The position numbers and the translations under genes are program-made. DNA of 64,000 bases from Agapetus fuscipes (taxonomy: Eukaryota; Arthropoda; Insecta; Trichoptera; Glossosomatidae): assembly GCA_951799405.1 (NCBI GenBank), contig OX637345.1, positions 5,952,001-6,016,000 on the forward strand, in the 5' to 3' direction. The notes beneath the pieces are model-generated. The model was not told the origin of the DNA. It saw only the letters and a list, made by a program, of their open reading frames with translations, and made no database searches. Shown piece after piece: positions 63,946 through 64,000 of the stretch (positions are counted from its first letter, which is position 1; each line of letters begins with the position of its first letter).

Positions 63946-64000
63946 TCATTGTAGGTGCCGTATCCAAAGTCATCAAGAGACTTGTCTCCTCAGCGCCAAA
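63946..64000. other. flank, nothing seen
   Basis: Short unassigned end of the window. Confidence 0.3.

Noticed and set aside
1..64000. Host protein-coding genes with introns
   Set aside because: No exon-like open frames with recognisable host domains and splice sites were found outside transposon remnants. Small exons could escape reading by eye.

Overview
This is repeat-dense, AT-rich, intron-era eukaryotic DNA, almost certainly from an invertebrate animal. An arthropod is my best guess, because PHD-tailed pogo transposases and SAP-domain Gags are familiar there, but nothing in the window fixes the species. I found no convincing host gene. Nearly everything recognisable is a transposable element or a fragment of one, often nested several deep.

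Layout. 1-19 kb: LINE 3' ends, tRNA-derived SINEs and small inverted-repeat DNA elements. 19.4-20.4 kb: two solo LTRs of different families, side by side. 22-31 kb: short elements carrying hammerhead-ribozyme-like motifs, plus more LINE tails. 33.2-34.7 kb: an internally deleted pogo-like transposon with TIRs and a TA duplication. 35.5-35.9 kb: a Tc1/mariner C-terminus sitting inside a LINE tail. 42.2-43.2 kb: a tandem array of about 43-bp units. 43.5-45.9 kb: a TIR element with many copies of a GGGTGTTAC motif. 49.5-50.1 kb: the copy that explains the commonest repeat, a LINE reading frame running straight into it. 53.1-57.6 kb: a young, intact gag-only LTR retrotransposon, the one convincing protein-coding gene. 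58-62 kb: foldback element, SINE cluster and a GC-rich patch. 63.0-63.9 kb: a CR1/L2-like LINE 3' end.

How the parts relate. (1) The roughly 300-bp repeat seen about 40 times is the 3' end of an RTE-like LINE, in two subfamilies (A with AGATT-type tails, B with ATAGATT-type tails). (2) A tRNA-derived SINE (SINE1) shares its 3' end with a CR1/L2-like LINE at 48.8 kb, a plausible SINE/LINE partnership. (3) The gag-only element must borrow reverse transcriptase, protease and integrase, because its gag stop codon abuts the 3' LTR. Its Gag has the order SAP, coiled coil, capsid, CCHC knuckle, coiled coil, TARG1-like macrodomain, CCCH finger. The C-terminal macrodomain plus CCCH finger is the most unusual protein feature here. 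(4) At least eight loci fit a minimal type-I hammerhead ribozyme; two of these insertions are flanked by 14-17 bp target duplications, suggesting a Penelope-like or retrozyme-type family.

All assignments come from reading the sequence and from remembered family features. No database search was run.
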